DNA of 35,788 nucleotides. Source: Chloroflexota bacterium (GTDB lineage Bacteria > Chloroflexota > Anaerolineae > Aggregatilineales > Phototrophicaceae). The notes under the pieces are model-generated. The model saw only the letters and a program-made list of their open reading frames with translations, did not search any database and was not told the DNA's origin. Shown in pieces: positions 17,283 to 25,378 of this stretch. The stretch is taken from assembly GCA_026706395.1 (NCBI GenBank), contig JAPOYU010000099.1, positions 9,177 through 44,964 of the forward strand, written 5' to 3'. A program made the translations under genes and the position numbers. The stretch's first letter is position 1, and every line of letters starts with the position of its first letter.

Positions 17283-18796
17283 CGGTGCATCCTCTCGAAG
17301 CGTCCCATCCACTTCCAGTTGCTCGCGTCGCGCTTGGCCGGCGCCACCACCTGCGATGCCAATTGCCGCTTGCGATGCGCATAGAGCGTCGCCGCGATCG
17401 CCACCGTCTCCAGGTCGCTCGCGGTCGGGTCTTGCTCGTAGGTATTCATATTGAAGCGTCGCTCGACGAATGTCGTATCGAATTGCCCGGCGATGAAGCT
17501 GATGCTGTTGAGTAGGTTGATGTGGAAAGGGATATTGTGCTTCAAGCCCATGATGCGATATTCCGAAAGCGCGCGCCGCATCCGCAGCATCGCCTCCGAC
17601 CGCGTCTCGCCCCAGGTGATGAGCTTGGCGATCATGCTGTCGTAATAGGGCGTGATCTCGGAACCGGAGAAGACGCCGCTGTCGACGCGCACGCCGGGTC
17701 CCGTCGGCAAGATCATCGTTGTGATCTGCCCAGTCGATGGCATGAAGTTGGCGTAGGGGTCTTCGGCATTGATGCGGCATTCAATCGCCCAGCCCTTAGG
17801 CTCCAGGACGTTTTCAGTCGGTCCCATGCGCCGGCCGCGGGCGATGCGGATCTGCTCCTTCGCTAGGTCGACGCCGGTCACCAGCTCGGTCACCGGATGC
17901 TCCACCTGCAAGCGCGTATTCATCTCCAGGAAATAGAAGTTCTTGTCCCGGTCAACCATGCATTCGATCGTGCCGGCGTTGACGTAGCCGACTGATTCCG
18001 CCGCCGCGATCGCCATCCGGCCCATCCGTTCCCGCAGACCGCGGTCGACGAAGACGCTCGGCGCCTCTTCCACCAGCTTCTGGTGCCGGCGCTGAATTGA
18101 GCATTCGCGCTCGCCCAGATGGATCGTATTGCCGTGCGCGTCGGCCAGAATTTGAAATTCGATATGGCGCGCGCCGAGCAGCAGCTTCTCCACGTAGACA
18201 TCGCCGTTGCCGAAGGCGCTCTCCGCCTCGCGCCGCGCCGTCGCCAGGGATTCGGCGAAGTCCTCTTCATGCTGCACCGGTCGCATGCCTTTGCCGCCGC
18301 CGCCGGCTACCGCTTTTATCAGCACGGGAAAGCCAATCCGCCGCGCCGCGTGAATCAGTTCCTCATCGGGCATGCCCGCTTCCGTGCCCGGTATCAGCGG
18401 CACCTTGTTGCGCCTGACCGTAGTGCGCGCCGCCTGCTTGTCGCCCATGGTCGCGATCGCGCTGGGCGATGGCCCGATCCAGACCAGGCCTTCATCCATC
18501 ACCTGCCCCGCGAACTCGGCGTTTTCTGCCAGGAAGCCGTAGCCTGGATGGATGGCGTCGGCGCCGGTCCGGCGCGCCACCTCGATCAGCTTGTCCATGC
18601 GCAGGTAGCTCTCCGCCGGGCGCGGACCGCCGATATGCACCGCTTCATTGGCGTAGCGAACGTGCAGCGCCGTGCGATCGACATCGGAGAAAACCGCCAC
18701 CGTCGGGATGCCGAGGTCGCGCGCCGCACGGATAATCCGCACGGCAATCTCACCGCGATTGGCGATCAGAATCTTGTTGAATGGACCTGTCTGCAA
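17279..18796 (-). CDS. accC: Biotin carboxylase subunit of acetyl/propionyl-CoA carboxylase
   Basis: It uses ATP and bicarbonate to carboxylate biotin on the carrier protein. Canonical features are FNKILIANRGEIAVRI at the N-terminus, the glycine-rich ATP loop AVAGGGGKGMRPV, IQRRHQKLVEEAPS, and the active-site stretch FLEMNTRLQVEHPVTE. The protein has 505 residues. Start choice: an in-frame GTG at 18805 overlaps the ribosome site itself, whereas TTG 18796-18794 lies 8 nt after a GGAGG that belongs to the ten-base GGAGGTGATC, an extended complement of the 16S rRNA tail. TTG is therefore preferred. The C-terminal part extends past the usual biotin carboxylase end by some 50 residues. It lies between the carboxyltransferase gene (about 100 nt upstream) and the carrier gene (4-nt overlap). 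Confidence 0.93.
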   Translation of the reverse strand: MQTGPFNKILIANRGEIAVRIIRAARDLGIPTVAVFSDVDRTALHVRYANEAVHIGGPRPAESYLRMDKLIEVARRTGADAIHPGYGFLAENAEFAGQVMDEGLVWIGPSPSAIATMGDKQAARTTVRRNKVPLIPGTEAGMPDEELIHAARRIGFPVLIKAVAGGGGKGMRPVQHEEDFAESLATARREAESAFGNGDVYVEKLLLGARHIEFQILADAHGNTIHLGERECSIQRRHQKLVEEAPSVFVDRGLRERMGRMAIAAAESVGYVNAGTIECMVDRDKNFYFLEMNTRLQVEHPVTELVTGVDLAKEQIRIARGRRMGPTENVLEPKGWAIECRINAEDPYANFMPSTGQITTMILPTGPGVRVDSGVFSGSEITPYYDSMIAKLITWGETRSEAMLRMRRALSEYRIMGLKHNIPFHINLLNSISFIAGQFDTTFVERRFNMNTYEQDPTASDLETVAIAATLYAHRKRQLASQVVAPAKRDASNWKWMGRFERMHR

Positions 18797-18799
18797 AGC

Positions 18800-18809
18800 G
18801 ATCACCTCC
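18800..18809 (-). promoter_or_regulatory. Extended Shine-Dalgarno deciding the accC start
   Basis: On the minus strand this reads GGAGGTGATC, a ten-base match to the complement of the 16S rRNA 3' end. It favours the TTG at 18796 over the GTG at 18805, which lies within it. Confidence 0.6.
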
Positions 18810-18818
18810 GTCAGTTGC

Positions 18819-18887
18819 GCTCCCCTTCCCTATCTAGCTGGATGCCCGCCATAGAGATGGCGGGAGAGGGGCCGGGGGGATGGGGTT
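18819..18887. repeat. Dispersed hairpin repeat (REP-like), copy A
   Basis: The core is a perfect 8-bp stem, CCCGCCAT / AGAG loop / ATGGCGGG, flanked by ctccccttccct on the left and agaggggccgggggg on the right. The flanks can extend the pairing. It lies just after the carboxyltransferase stop, inside the operon, between it and accC. Copies B (21918) and C (29306) share the core, and a partial copy D (33032) shares only the flanks. It could act as an operon-internal mRNA processing or attenuation site. Confidence 0.8.
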
Positions 18888-18897
18888 GTTCCGGCCG

Positions 18898-20448
18898 CTA
18901 GAGCGGGATATTGCCATGTTTCTTGGGCGGGTTCTCGTCACGCTTGTTCTGGAAGACCTGCAAGGCGTTGATAAGCCGCGCCCGCGTATTGCGCGGCTCA
19001 ATGATGTCGTCAATGAAACCGCGGCTGGCGGCGATATAGGGGTTGGCGAAAGTCTCCCGGTATTCGTCCGCCAGTTCTTTCTTGCGCGCGACCGGATCTT
19101 CCGCCTCCTTCAACTCCCGCCGATAAATGATCTCGACCGCGCCTTCCGGCCCCATCACGGCGATCTCGGCGGTGGGCCAGGCGACATTGAGGTCGGCGCG
19201 GATGTGCTTGCTGTTCATGACGCAATAAGCCCCGCCATAAGATTTGCGGGTGGTGACGGTCAGCTTGGGCACGGTCGCTTCACAATAAGCGTAGAGCAGC
19301 TTCGCCCCGCTCATAATGATGCCGTTGTGCTCTTGATCGGTGCCGGGCAGATAACCGGGCACATCGACGAATGTGATCAGCGGCACATTGAAGGCGTCAC
19401 ACGTGCGGACGAAGCGCGCCGCCTTCTCGCTCGCCTTGATGTCCAGCACGCCGGCCAGGACCATCGGCTGATTCGCCACGATGCCGACCGCGCTGCCGCC
19501 CAGCCGCGCGTAGCCGACCACGATATTTCCGGCGTATTCCTCATGCACCTCGAAGAAGTGCCCGTCATCGACGATCAACTCGATGACCCGCTTGATGTCG
19601 TAAGGCTGGTTGGGGTTCTCCGGCACGATGCTGTCCAGCGCCGCTTCCGTTCGCAGCGAGTCGTCAGCAGTCGGGTGTGGCGGCGGATCTTCCATGTTGT
19701 TTTGCGGCAGATAGCTGAGCAGCTCGCGCACCAGCGTCAGCGACTGCATCTCGTCATCGGCGACAAAATGGCAGACGCCGCTTTTGCTGCTGTGCACCGA
19801 TGCGCCGCCCAGGTCCTCGAAAGTCACGTCTTCGTTGAGCACCTGCTTCACGACATCAGGACCGGTGATGAACATATAACTGCTCTGCTTGACCATGATG
19901 ATGAAGTCGGTCAGCGCCGGGCTGTAGACCGCGCCGCCGGCGCAGGGTCCCATTATCACGCTGATCTGCGGGATGACGCCGCTGGCCAGCGTATTCTGCA
20001 GGAAGATATCGGCATAGCCACCCAGGCTCTCGACGCCTTCCTGGATGCGCGCGCCACCGCTGTCGTTCAGCCCGATGACCGGCGCGCCCACCTTCATCGC
20101 CATGTCCATGATTTTGATGATCTTGGCGGCATGCGCCTCGCTCAAGCTGCCGCCCATGACGGTGAAATCCTGCGAATAGACGTAGACCAGCCGCCCGTCT
20201 ATCGTGCCCCAGCCGGTGACGACGCTGTCGCTCAGCGGGCGATTGTTCGCTAGTCCGAACTTGCTGTTGTGATGATGCGCGAAGGCGTCGACTTCGCGGA
20301 AAGTCCCTGGGTCGAGCAAGATATCCAGCCGTTCGCGGGCGGTCTTTTTGCCCTTGTCGTGCTGGCGCTGGACGCGGGCCTCGCCGCCGCCCTGTTGGCT
20401 TTCGGCGCGTTTGGCCCGCAACTGCTCAATCTTCGGGCTGGTGCTCAT
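18898..20448 (-). CDS. pccB: Acyl-CoA carboxylase carboxyltransferase (propionyl-CoA carboxylase beta)
   Basis: It transfers the carboxyl group from biotin to propionyl-CoA (or acetyl-CoA). The frame is open upstream, but the protein starts at [14 protein letters not shown], preceded by a GGGAG ribosome site. Its 516 residues are normal for the family. Diagnostic segments are [80 protein letters not shown] and [38 protein letters not shown]. The two glycine-rich CoA-binding sites are intact. It is the first gene of the operon with accC and the carrier. The single carboxylase could accept both propionyl- and acetyl-CoA. Confidence 0.95.
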   Translation of the reverse strand: MSTSPKIEQLRAKRAESQQGGGEARVQRQHDKGKKTARERLDILLDPGTFREVDAFAHHHNSKFGLANNRPLSDSVVTGWGTIDGRLVYVYSQDFTVMGGSLSEAHAAKIIKIMDMAMKVGAPVIGLNDSGGARIQEGVESLGGYADIFLQNTLASGVIPQISVIMGPCAGGAVYSPALTDFIIMVKQSSYMFITGPDVVKQVLNEDVTFEDLGGASVHSSKSGVCHFVADDEMQSLTLVRELLSYLPQNNMEDPPPHPTADDSLRTEAALDSIVPENPNQPYDIKRVIELIVDDGHFFEVHEEYAGNIVVGYARLGGSAVGIVANQPMVLAGVLDIKASEKAARFVRTCDAFNVPLITFVDVPGYLPGTDQEHNGIIMSGAKLLYAYCEATVPKLTVTTRKSYGGAYCVMNSKHIRADLNVAWPTAEIAVMGPEGAVEIIYRRELKEAEDPVARKKELADEYRETFANPYIAASRGFIDDIIEPRNTRARLINALQVFQNKRDENPPKKHGNIPL

Positions 20449-20555
20449 ACGATGTCTCCCTCGGCTGTGGCGTCGTCTGCATCGCGCAACTCTCCGCACA
20501 TTGTAACACCGACTCTAGCTGGACGGTTCCGTGCAGAGCGAGAAAACAGCGCATG

Positions 20556-20584
20556 ATTATAGAGCGCACAACCAGGATTATCGA
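20556..20584 (-). promoter_or_regulatory. Candidate promoter of the carboxylase operon
   Basis: On the minus strand TCGATA (4/6 match to the -35), a 17-nt spacer and a perfect TATAAT (-10, 20561-20556) lie upstream of pccB. The predicted 5' leader is about 100 nt. Confidence 0.45.
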
Positions 20585-20629
20585 GTACTAGTCCGCTGAT
20601 TGACTTAGCACTTTAGAATAAAATTCCAA

Positions 20630-20658
20630 TCCACAGAACTCACAAAGTACAAAGAGAA
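20630..20658 (-). repeat. Diverged heptad repeat
   Basis: Read on the minus strand, this is ctctttgtactttgtgagt followed by tctgtgga, a loose form of the CTCTGTG-type repeat, located about 85 nt from copy 3. Confidence 0.35.
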
Positions 20659-20742
20659 TATCAGGATAGCGGTCAAGTCGGAAAGCGCAATCAATGCGAA
20701 TTTCGACGTTGACCGAGAAACCCGTCTATCTGCACTATGAAT

Positions 20743-20785
20743 CCTCTGTGCCCTCAATTGACTCGGTGTACTCGGTGGCTAAAAA
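20743..20785 (+). repeat. Dispersed CTCTGTG-type heptad repeat, copy 3 (CTCGGTG variant)
   Basis: The series cctctgtgccctc, ttgactcggtgtactcggtgg and ctaaaaa uses mainly the ctcggtg heptad. The element runs into the 3' end of the CYTH coding region. The same variant appears at 31201 and, inverted, at 34472. Confidence 0.55.
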
Positions 20786-21375
20786 TCAAAGTCGAAACTC
20801 ACATCCACACCCACGAACTCATCAAACGTACAATCCTCCACATCCAAGTTCAGCCGCTCGCGCAGGGCAAGATAGATATCCGTATAACTCCCGCTCATCC
20901 GCCGCGCGCCGCCCAAACCCAACACCTCAACAACCCGCTCGATCGTCTCCGCATCCCCCTCGATCTCAGTGAAATTACCATAGGGCAGCTCGTCCAACAC
21001 AATCTCCGCGCCAGACAGTTCATACGTCGTTCGGTACTTCTCATAAATCAGCGCGACGCGATAACCCAGCCGCTGTAAAATCAGATCCATCGTATCTAAG
21101 TCGCTCACCGTCACTTCCGCCTCGAAGCGGCTGACGATGCCGCGTTCGATGCGGGCATCGTCTTTGTAGGTCAGCTTGACCGCCTCGTCCCGCCGCAGTC
21201 GCAGCACGATGCCACCCGCCATGAGCCTGCCATCGGCGCTGTCGTAGCGCAGGTTCCGCTCGAAGACGCGTGGCTTTAGCAGTACCGCGCCGTTGGCTTC
21301 GAGCGCCTGTCGCACGGCGGCCAGATCCGGCGTGTACAGCTTGACCTCGGTTTCTCGCAACTTGTCATCCGCCAT
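20779..21375 (-). CDS. CYTH domain protein (triphosphate tunnel metalloenzyme / class IV adenylyl cyclase-like)
   Basis: The CYTH superfamily folds as an eight-stranded tunnel that binds triphosphate-bearing substrates with divalent metals. Members include thiamine triphosphatases, tripolyphosphatases and CyaB-type adenylyl cyclases. The signature ExExK is E8-T-E10-V-K12 near the N-terminus. Alternating charged strands follow: LRLRRDEAVKLTYKDD, SRFEAEVTV, YEKYRTTYEL, IVLDELPYGNFTEIEG. At 198 residues it is a single-domain CyaB-like form. It is 3 nt downstream of an unknown 158-residue gene and likely co-transcribed. The CHAD protein at 11898 is a plausible polyphosphate-related partner. The actual substrate is not predictable from sequence. 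Confidence 0.88.
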   Translation of the reverse strand: MADDKLRETEVKLYTPDLAAVRQALEANGAVLLKPRVFERNLRYDSADGRLMAGGIVLRLRRDEAVKLTYKDDARIERGIVSRFEAEVTVSDLDTMDLILQRLGYRVALIYEKYRTTYELSGAEIVLDELPYGNFTEIEGDAETIERVVEVLGLGGARRMSGSYTDIYLALRERLNLDVEDCTFDEFVGVDVSFDFDF

Positions 21376-21378
21376 GCT

Positions 21379-21855
21379 TTATGACCTCAGCGGCACTTCG
21401 CGAATCGCACCCGGCAGGTAAGCGTCTATCGCGTTAACGATTGTCGAATAGGGCAGTTCGGGGCGGTCGGGCGCGACCATGATGCCATGCACATGCCTGC
21501 CCGCCGCCTGCTGTATCAGCCAGAGGCTGCGCTCGTCGTAGGACAGGTCAGCCTGGTCGCTTAGCTTGCGAAAGCGCGCCTTCAGCAAGACCGCCTGGAT
21601 TTGCTCCAGATTGTCGTTTTCAACCGCCAGGCGGATCGGCTTCTCGAGGCTCACGCCTTCATATGCCAGCCGTATTTCGATCTCGCCCGACTGATACTCG
21701 ATCACGCGCGCGACCGTATGGCGCACGCGCCGCGATGCATAATAGGCGCTGATCTGCAGCACGCTCATGACACCAGCTTGCGCCGCTACCTGCTCCAGAT
21801 CGGGCAAGCCCAGCCGGTTCGCCAGCAGATAGACATCCGACCCGTCAAATGGCAT
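21379..21855 (-). CDS. Hypothetical protein, upstream partner of the CYTH gene
   Basis: A 158-residue soluble protein I do not recognise. It has no signal peptide, membrane segment or catalytic motif that I can name. The predicted pattern is an alpha/beta N-terminal part (VYLLANRLGLPDLEQVAAQAGV), a strand-rich middle (ARVIEYQSGEIEIRLAYEGVSLEKPIRLAVEND) and a C-terminal part with GRHVHGIMVAPDRPELPYSTIV. An AGGGAAGG ribosome site lies just before the ATG, and the stop is 3 nt before the CYTH start. Such tight spacing suggests a shared task with the CYTH enzyme, but no function should be assigned. Confidence 0.75.
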   Translation of the reverse strand: MPFDGSDVYLLANRLGLPDLEQVAAQAGVMSVLQISAYYASRRVRHTVARVIEYQSGEIEIRLAYEGVSLEKPIRLAVENDNLEQIQAVLLKARFRKLSDQADLSYDERSLWLIQQAAGRHVHGIMVAPDRPELPYSTIVNAIDAYLPGAIREVPLRS

Positions 21856-21917
21856 GCCTTCCCTGCAATATCACTGAATACGACAACTGCTCGGTGAAGC
21901 TTATCCGGTCGAGCGAT

Positions 21918-21984
21918 GCTCCCCTTCCCTCCTTGTGGGATGCCCGCCATAGAGATGGCGGGAGAGGGGCCGGGGGATGGGGGG
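21918..21984. repeat. Dispersed hairpin repeat (REP-like), copy B
   Basis: It has the same core stem and loop as copy A (CCCGCCAT / AGAG / ATGGCGGG) and nearly identical flanks. It sits within 5 nt of the MDR oxidoreductase stop, between it and the 158-residue gene. Its position just after a stop codon matches copies A and D. Confidence 0.8.
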
Positions 21985-21988
21985 CTCC

Positions 21989-23020
21989 CTAAACCTCCAG
22001 CACAATCTTGCCGAAGACTTCGTAACCCGCCAGCATCTCTTGAGCGCTCCGCGCTTCGTGAAGGGGCAGGCGCGCGCCGATTACCGGCTTGATGCGCCCG
22101 GCCAAGACCTGCTCCATGAAGGCGATGTAATCCCGGTGCGGTCCCATCGTGCTGCCGATCAGCGCGATATGCCGCGTGAAGAGCTGCGCCAGGTTCAGCC
22201 CGTAGTCGTAACCGCTCGTCCCGCCGACGATGAGAATGCGCCCGCCGATACGGCAAGCGCGCAGGCTCTGGCCCAAAGTCTTCGCGCCGACGTTGTCGAC
22301 CACCACATCGACGCCGCGCCGGTTCGTCAGCTTGTACAGCGTCCGCGACCAACCCTCGTCTTCCTGCCGATTGATCGTCACATCCGCGCCGATCGCCTCG
22401 GCTTGGTGGCATTTTTCGGCGTTGCTGCCGACCACATAGACCTTGGCGCCCGCCAGCTTGGCGATCTGAATGCTGATGCTGTTGACGCCGCCGCCCGCGC
22501 CGACGATCAAGACCGATTCACCCGCAGTCAAACCGCCCCGCGTGATCAGCGAATGCCAAGCTGTCACGCCGACCAAGCCGACCGCCGCCGCCTGGCCGAA
22601 GTCGAAGTCGGCCGGCATCTTGAGCAAGTTGCGCTGCGGCAGCACGACGTATTCAGCCGCCGTCCCGCTGTGATGCTCGCCCAGGATGGCGATGCGCGTC
22701 TGATTCTCCAAGCCGGTATGCAGGGCCGGATCATCGGGCGGCACGATGGTCGGGTCGATGCAAACGCGGTCGCCGGCCGCCACCTGCGTCACGCCATCTC
22801 CCACTGCATCCACCATGCCGGCCCCGTCCGCGCAAATCACGTGCGGAAAGTCCAACTCCAGACCACGCCAGCCAACTCGCACAAACAAGTCCAGCCGATT
22901 CAGCGCCGCCGCCCGAATGTTGACCCGCGCCTCGCCAGCGCCGGGTTCCGGGACGGGCATATCCTCACGATAATTGACGACTTCAGCGCCGCCGTGTCCT
23001 GTCAAAACTGCCGCTCTCAT
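21989..23020 (-). CDS. MDR-family NAD(P)-dependent oxidoreductase, quinone-oxidoreductase-like
   Basis: A 343-residue medium-chain dehydrogenase/reductase. The N-terminal catalytic domain opens MRAAVLTGHGGAEVV. The Rossmann domain has SVLIVGAGGGVNSISIQIAKLAGAKVYVVGSN, and the protein ends in the typical EMLAGYEVFGKIVLEV. The structural-zinc cysteine lobe of many alcohol dehydrogenases (usually around residues 90-115) is replaced here by PTIVPPDDPALHTGLENQTRIAILGEHHSG, without the Cys cluster. The protein therefore resembles the quinone-oxidoreductase or enoyl-reductase branch of the family. Its start overlaps the stop of the upstream acyl-CoA dehydrogenase by 4 nt (ATGA), so the pair is translationally coupled and probably acts on related acyl or enoyl-CoA compounds. 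Confidence 0.88.
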   Translation of the reverse strand: MRAAVLTGHGGAEVVNYREDMPVPEPGAGEARVNIRAAALNRLDLFVRVGWRGLELDFPHVICADGAGMVDAVGDGVTQVAAGDRVCIDPTIVPPDDPALHTGLENQTRIAILGEHHSGTAAEYVVLPQRNLLKMPADFDFGQAAAVGLVGVTAWHSLITRGGLTAGESVLIVGAGGGVNSISIQIAKLAGAKVYVVGSNAEKCHQAEAIGADVTINRQEDEGWSRTLYKLTNRRGVDVVVDNVGAKTLGQSLRACRIGGRILIVGGTSGYDYGLNLAQLFTRHIALIGSTMGPHRDYIAFMEQVLAGRIKPVIGARLPLHEARSAQEMLAGYEVFGKIVLEV

Positions 23021-24207
23021 CGCAACCCCAATTCATTGCGAGCGATGACCATACGCTGGATCTCGCTCGTGCCTTCGTAGATACGTGTGATGCGCGCATC
23101 GCGATAATAACGCTCCAGCGGCATCTCCTTGCTATATCCCATGCCGCCGTGGATCTGCAGCGCCTCGTCCGTGACGTATGCGGCCGCCTCGCTGCAGAAC
23201 AGTTTCGCCATGCTCGCTTCGGTGGTGTAGCGCCCGCCGGCCGCCAGCGCCCGCTCCTTGGCGATGATCGCCTGATAAATCAGCGCCCGCCCGGCTTCGA
23301 TCCGCGTTTTCATATCGGCGATCTTCTGCTGAATCATCTGATACGATCCGATGGGCGCGCCGAAAGCCTCCCGTTCCCGCGCATACACCAGCGCCGCTTC
23401 ATACGCCGCCTCGGCGATGCCAAGCGCCTGGGCCGCGATGCCGATGCGCCCGGCGTCCAGCACGGTCATAGCGATCTTGAAACCCTGGCCCACGCCGCCC
23501 AGCACATTGTCCACCGGGCAGAGGTAATTATCGAAGATGATCTCGCTGGTGGCGCTGGCGCGGATGCCCAGCTTGGGCTCGGTCTTGCCGCGGCTGAAAC
23601 CGGGCTGACGCGTGTCGATGAGAAAACAGGTGATGCCGCGGTGCTTTTCTTCGGCGGCCGTCATCGTGAACAGCACGATTCGGTCGGCGAAGGGCGCGCT
23701 GGTCACCCAACTCTTGCGTCCATTGATGACGTAATGGCTGCCGGCGTCGTTGAGCACGGCCCGGCTGGCCATATTGCCGGCATCGCTGCCCGACATCGGC
23801 TCGGTCAAACTGTAGGCGCCGACCTCTTCGCCGCTGGCCACGGGGCTGATCCATTCCCGCTTCTGCGCTTCACTGCCGAACCGGAGGATGCCATTGCAAT
23901 AGAGCGAATTGTTCACGCTGAGGATCGTGCTGTGGCTGGCATCGGCTTTGGCGATCTCGATCATCGTCAAGACATGCGCCAGCGTATCCATGCCCGCCCC
24001 GCCATATTCCTCCGGCACTTCAATGCCCATCAAGCCCATCTCGCCCATCATGCGCACCGTCTCCAGCGGAAACTCCCCAGATTCGTCATACTCGGCCGCC
24101 ACCGGGACGATCTCGCGCTGGGCGAAATCCCGCACTGCCGTCAGCAGCATCTCGTGCTCGTCGGTCATCTCAAGGCTCAAGGGGCGTGTCATTTCATTAA
24201 GAACCAT
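23017..24207 (-). CDS. Acyl-CoA dehydrogenase (short/branched-chain type)
   Basis: This FAD enzyme introduces the alpha-beta double bond in acyl-CoA thioesters and passes electrons to electron-transfer flavoprotein. The frame is open upstream, but the ATG at 24207 (MVLNEMTRPLSLEM) follows a GGAGGG ribosome site and fits the family length (396 residues). Signatures are AYSLTEPMSGSDAGNMASRA (FAD/substrate), HYVINGRKSWVTSAPFADRIV, and the C-terminal QIHGGMGYSKEMPLERYYRDARITRIYEGTSEIQ with the catalytic base E378 in YEG, the butyryl-CoA-dehydrogenase position. Chain-length preference cannot be fixed from sequence. It is coupled to the MDR gene and lies 49 nt after the SitI3-like gene. Confidence 0.93.
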   Translation of the reverse strand: MVLNEMTRPLSLEMTDEHEMLLTAVRDFAQREIVPVAAEYDESGEFPLETVRMMGEMGLMGIEVPEEYGGAGMDTLAHVLTMIEIAKADASHSTILSVNNSLYCNGILRFGSEAQKREWISPVASGEEVGAYSLTEPMSGSDAGNMASRAVLNDAGSHYVINGRKSWVTSAPFADRIVLFTMTAAEEKHRGITCFLIDTRQPGFSRGKTEPKLGIRASATSEIIFDNYLCPVDNVLGGVGQGFKIAMTVLDAGRIGIAAQALGIAEAAYEAALVYAREREAFGAPIGSYQMIQQKIADMKTRIEAGRALIYQAIIAKERALAAGGRYTTEASMAKLFCSEAAAYVTDEALQIHGGMGYSKEMPLERYYRDARITRIYEGTSEIQRMVIARNELGLR

Positions 24208-24256
24208 CCCAACCCTCCGTGTCTCGTCATCACTCCATTGCGCTGATGTTTCTTGT

Positions 24257-25195
24257 TCACTCAAGCGGCGCGCTGATCTTGTAGGGAATGCCGTCGAACA
24301 GACGCAGCCTTTCTTCCGTCCAGCAAGAATCCTCGTACAGTGTGAGTTCGCCGGCATGATACATCAGCACATCACGCTTTGGGTCGCTGAATTCCAGAAC
24401 CAAGCTGTAGTCTGTCGTCTTGATCAATCCGGCCACCGCCCTGAGCGTGTCATCGCGTATCGAAACATCATAAGCGCCATGCGTCTTGAGCGGAATCCCG
24501 CGCCCCTTGGTATAAAACATGTCGATATGGTAGTTAGGCAGGAAGGGATACTTGTCGTCGCCTCCCGACAATCGAGACGGGTGGTATCGGAATGTGCCGA
24601 TTTGAAAGGCGTACCTTTCAATTGTGGCGCAGATCTCGTCATATCCTGTCATTCTCACATGTATTTCCGTATCGTGATCATCGAATAGGACCTGGCTAAA
24701 GCTTGCCATGATTTCCGGGGCGTCGTGCACGGACTCGATGAGAATATCGTCTCCGACTAGCCACTCTCCGAGATCGGCCTCTTCATACGGAATGTCCCCT
24801 AGGTCAAGATTTCCGCACAGGGATACCACACGCGGACAAATATTCTTGATTAACTTCCCGTCTACTCTTAGAAGCGTTAAGTATTCACCATTGTGTTCCA
24901 AGACTGTATCCGAATCAGTATATCGCAACCAATTTGATACAAATGTCATATAGTCCAGCTTGCCATTCGCGGCCGGATGGAATTGAAACGTGATATCGAG
25001 AGTTAGCGGTTGTCGAAAATAGTGCGAGCGCTTGGCGTCAGCCTCAAAGCGGGTCACATAACAATAGAAGCCATCCCCCACTATCGTAGTCGGATAATCC
25101 TCATCCACTTGGATATCTACGTCTTTGGACAGAACCTCATAGATCTCGTCAAGGGACAGGCTTGTACGCGCATTGATGCATATTTCGTATGCCAC
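24257..25195 (-). CDS. SitI3-like (immunity-type) protein with two similar halves
   Basis: A 312-residue soluble protein. It resembles the SitI3 family of immunity-type proteins, described beside polymorphic contact-dependent toxins. The match rests on MAYEICINARTSLSLDEIYEVL at the start and TDSDTVLEHNGEYLTLLRVDGKLI in the first half. A comparable stretch, TDYSLVLEFSDPKRDVLMYHAGELTLYED, occurs in the second half, suggesting an internal duplication. No toxin gene neighbours it. Base composition is clearly lower in GC than the flanking acyl-CoA dehydrogenase and epimerase genes, a hint of horizontal acquisition. The family call is by eye and tentative. A profile search against SitI3 would settle it. 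Confidence 0.45.
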   Translation of the reverse strand: MAYEICINARTSLSLDEIYEVLSKDVDIQVDEDYPTTIVGDGFYCYVTRFEADAKRSHYFRQPLTLDITFQFHPAANGKLDYMTFVSNWLRYTDSDTVLEHNGEYLTLLRVDGKLIKNICPRVVSLCGNLDLGDIPYEEADLGEWLVGDDILIESVHDAPEIMASFSQVLFDDHDTEIHVRMTGYDEICATIERYAFQIGTFRYHPSRLSGGDDKYPFLPNYHIDMFYTKGRGIPLKTHGAYDVSIRDDTLRAVAGLIKTTDYSLVLEFSDPKRDVLMYHAGELTLYEDSCWTEERLRLFDGIPYKISAPLE

Positions 25196-25309
25196 TCGAT
25201 TGCTCTCTTGCTCGTCGGTAAAATCAAGAGTTTACGAACGAAGCTGTTCAATTACGGCCATACTCTCCCTCTTTTGCAATCATTATCCAAGCACTTTGCG
25301 CATTCTGCC

Positions 25310-25318
25310 TGGTATTAT
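25310..25318 (+). promoter_or_regulatory. Extended -10 element upstream of the epimerase gene
   Basis: TGGTATTAT lies about 60 nt before the epimerase ATG. No clear -35 is present. Predicted start is near 25325. Confidence 0.35.
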
Positions 25319-25378
25319 AACATTCAGGCAAGCGTGACCTAGCTGGCAAACCGTCTGCTAATCCGGAAAGCGCGCCGC

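Larger units (their letters stand above)
20449..20778. other. Intergenic region between the CYTH gene stop and the pccB start
   Basis: This 330-nt gap holds no convincing gene. It contains the candidate carboxylase-operon promoter (20556-20584), the loose heptad-repeat variant (20630-20658) and heptad repeat copy 3 (20743-20785). It is more AT-rich than the flanking genes. Confidence 0.6.

Noticed and set aside
17283..17780. Extension of the biotin-carrier frame upstream of its ATG
   Set aside because: This stretch is out of frame over accC and lacks family similarity. The ATGA overlap at 17279-17282 gives the natural start.
18880..20253. Long plus-strand open frame of 457 residues opposite the carboxyltransferase gene
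   Set aside because: It is an antisense shadow produced by GC-rich codon bias. The opposite frame is an unmistakable carboxyltransferase, and the plus frame has no recognisable domain.
21977..23080. 367-residue plus-strand frame opposite the MDR oxidoreductase
   Set aside because: It is an antisense frame without domain features. The MDR protein has a clear Rossmann fold motif.
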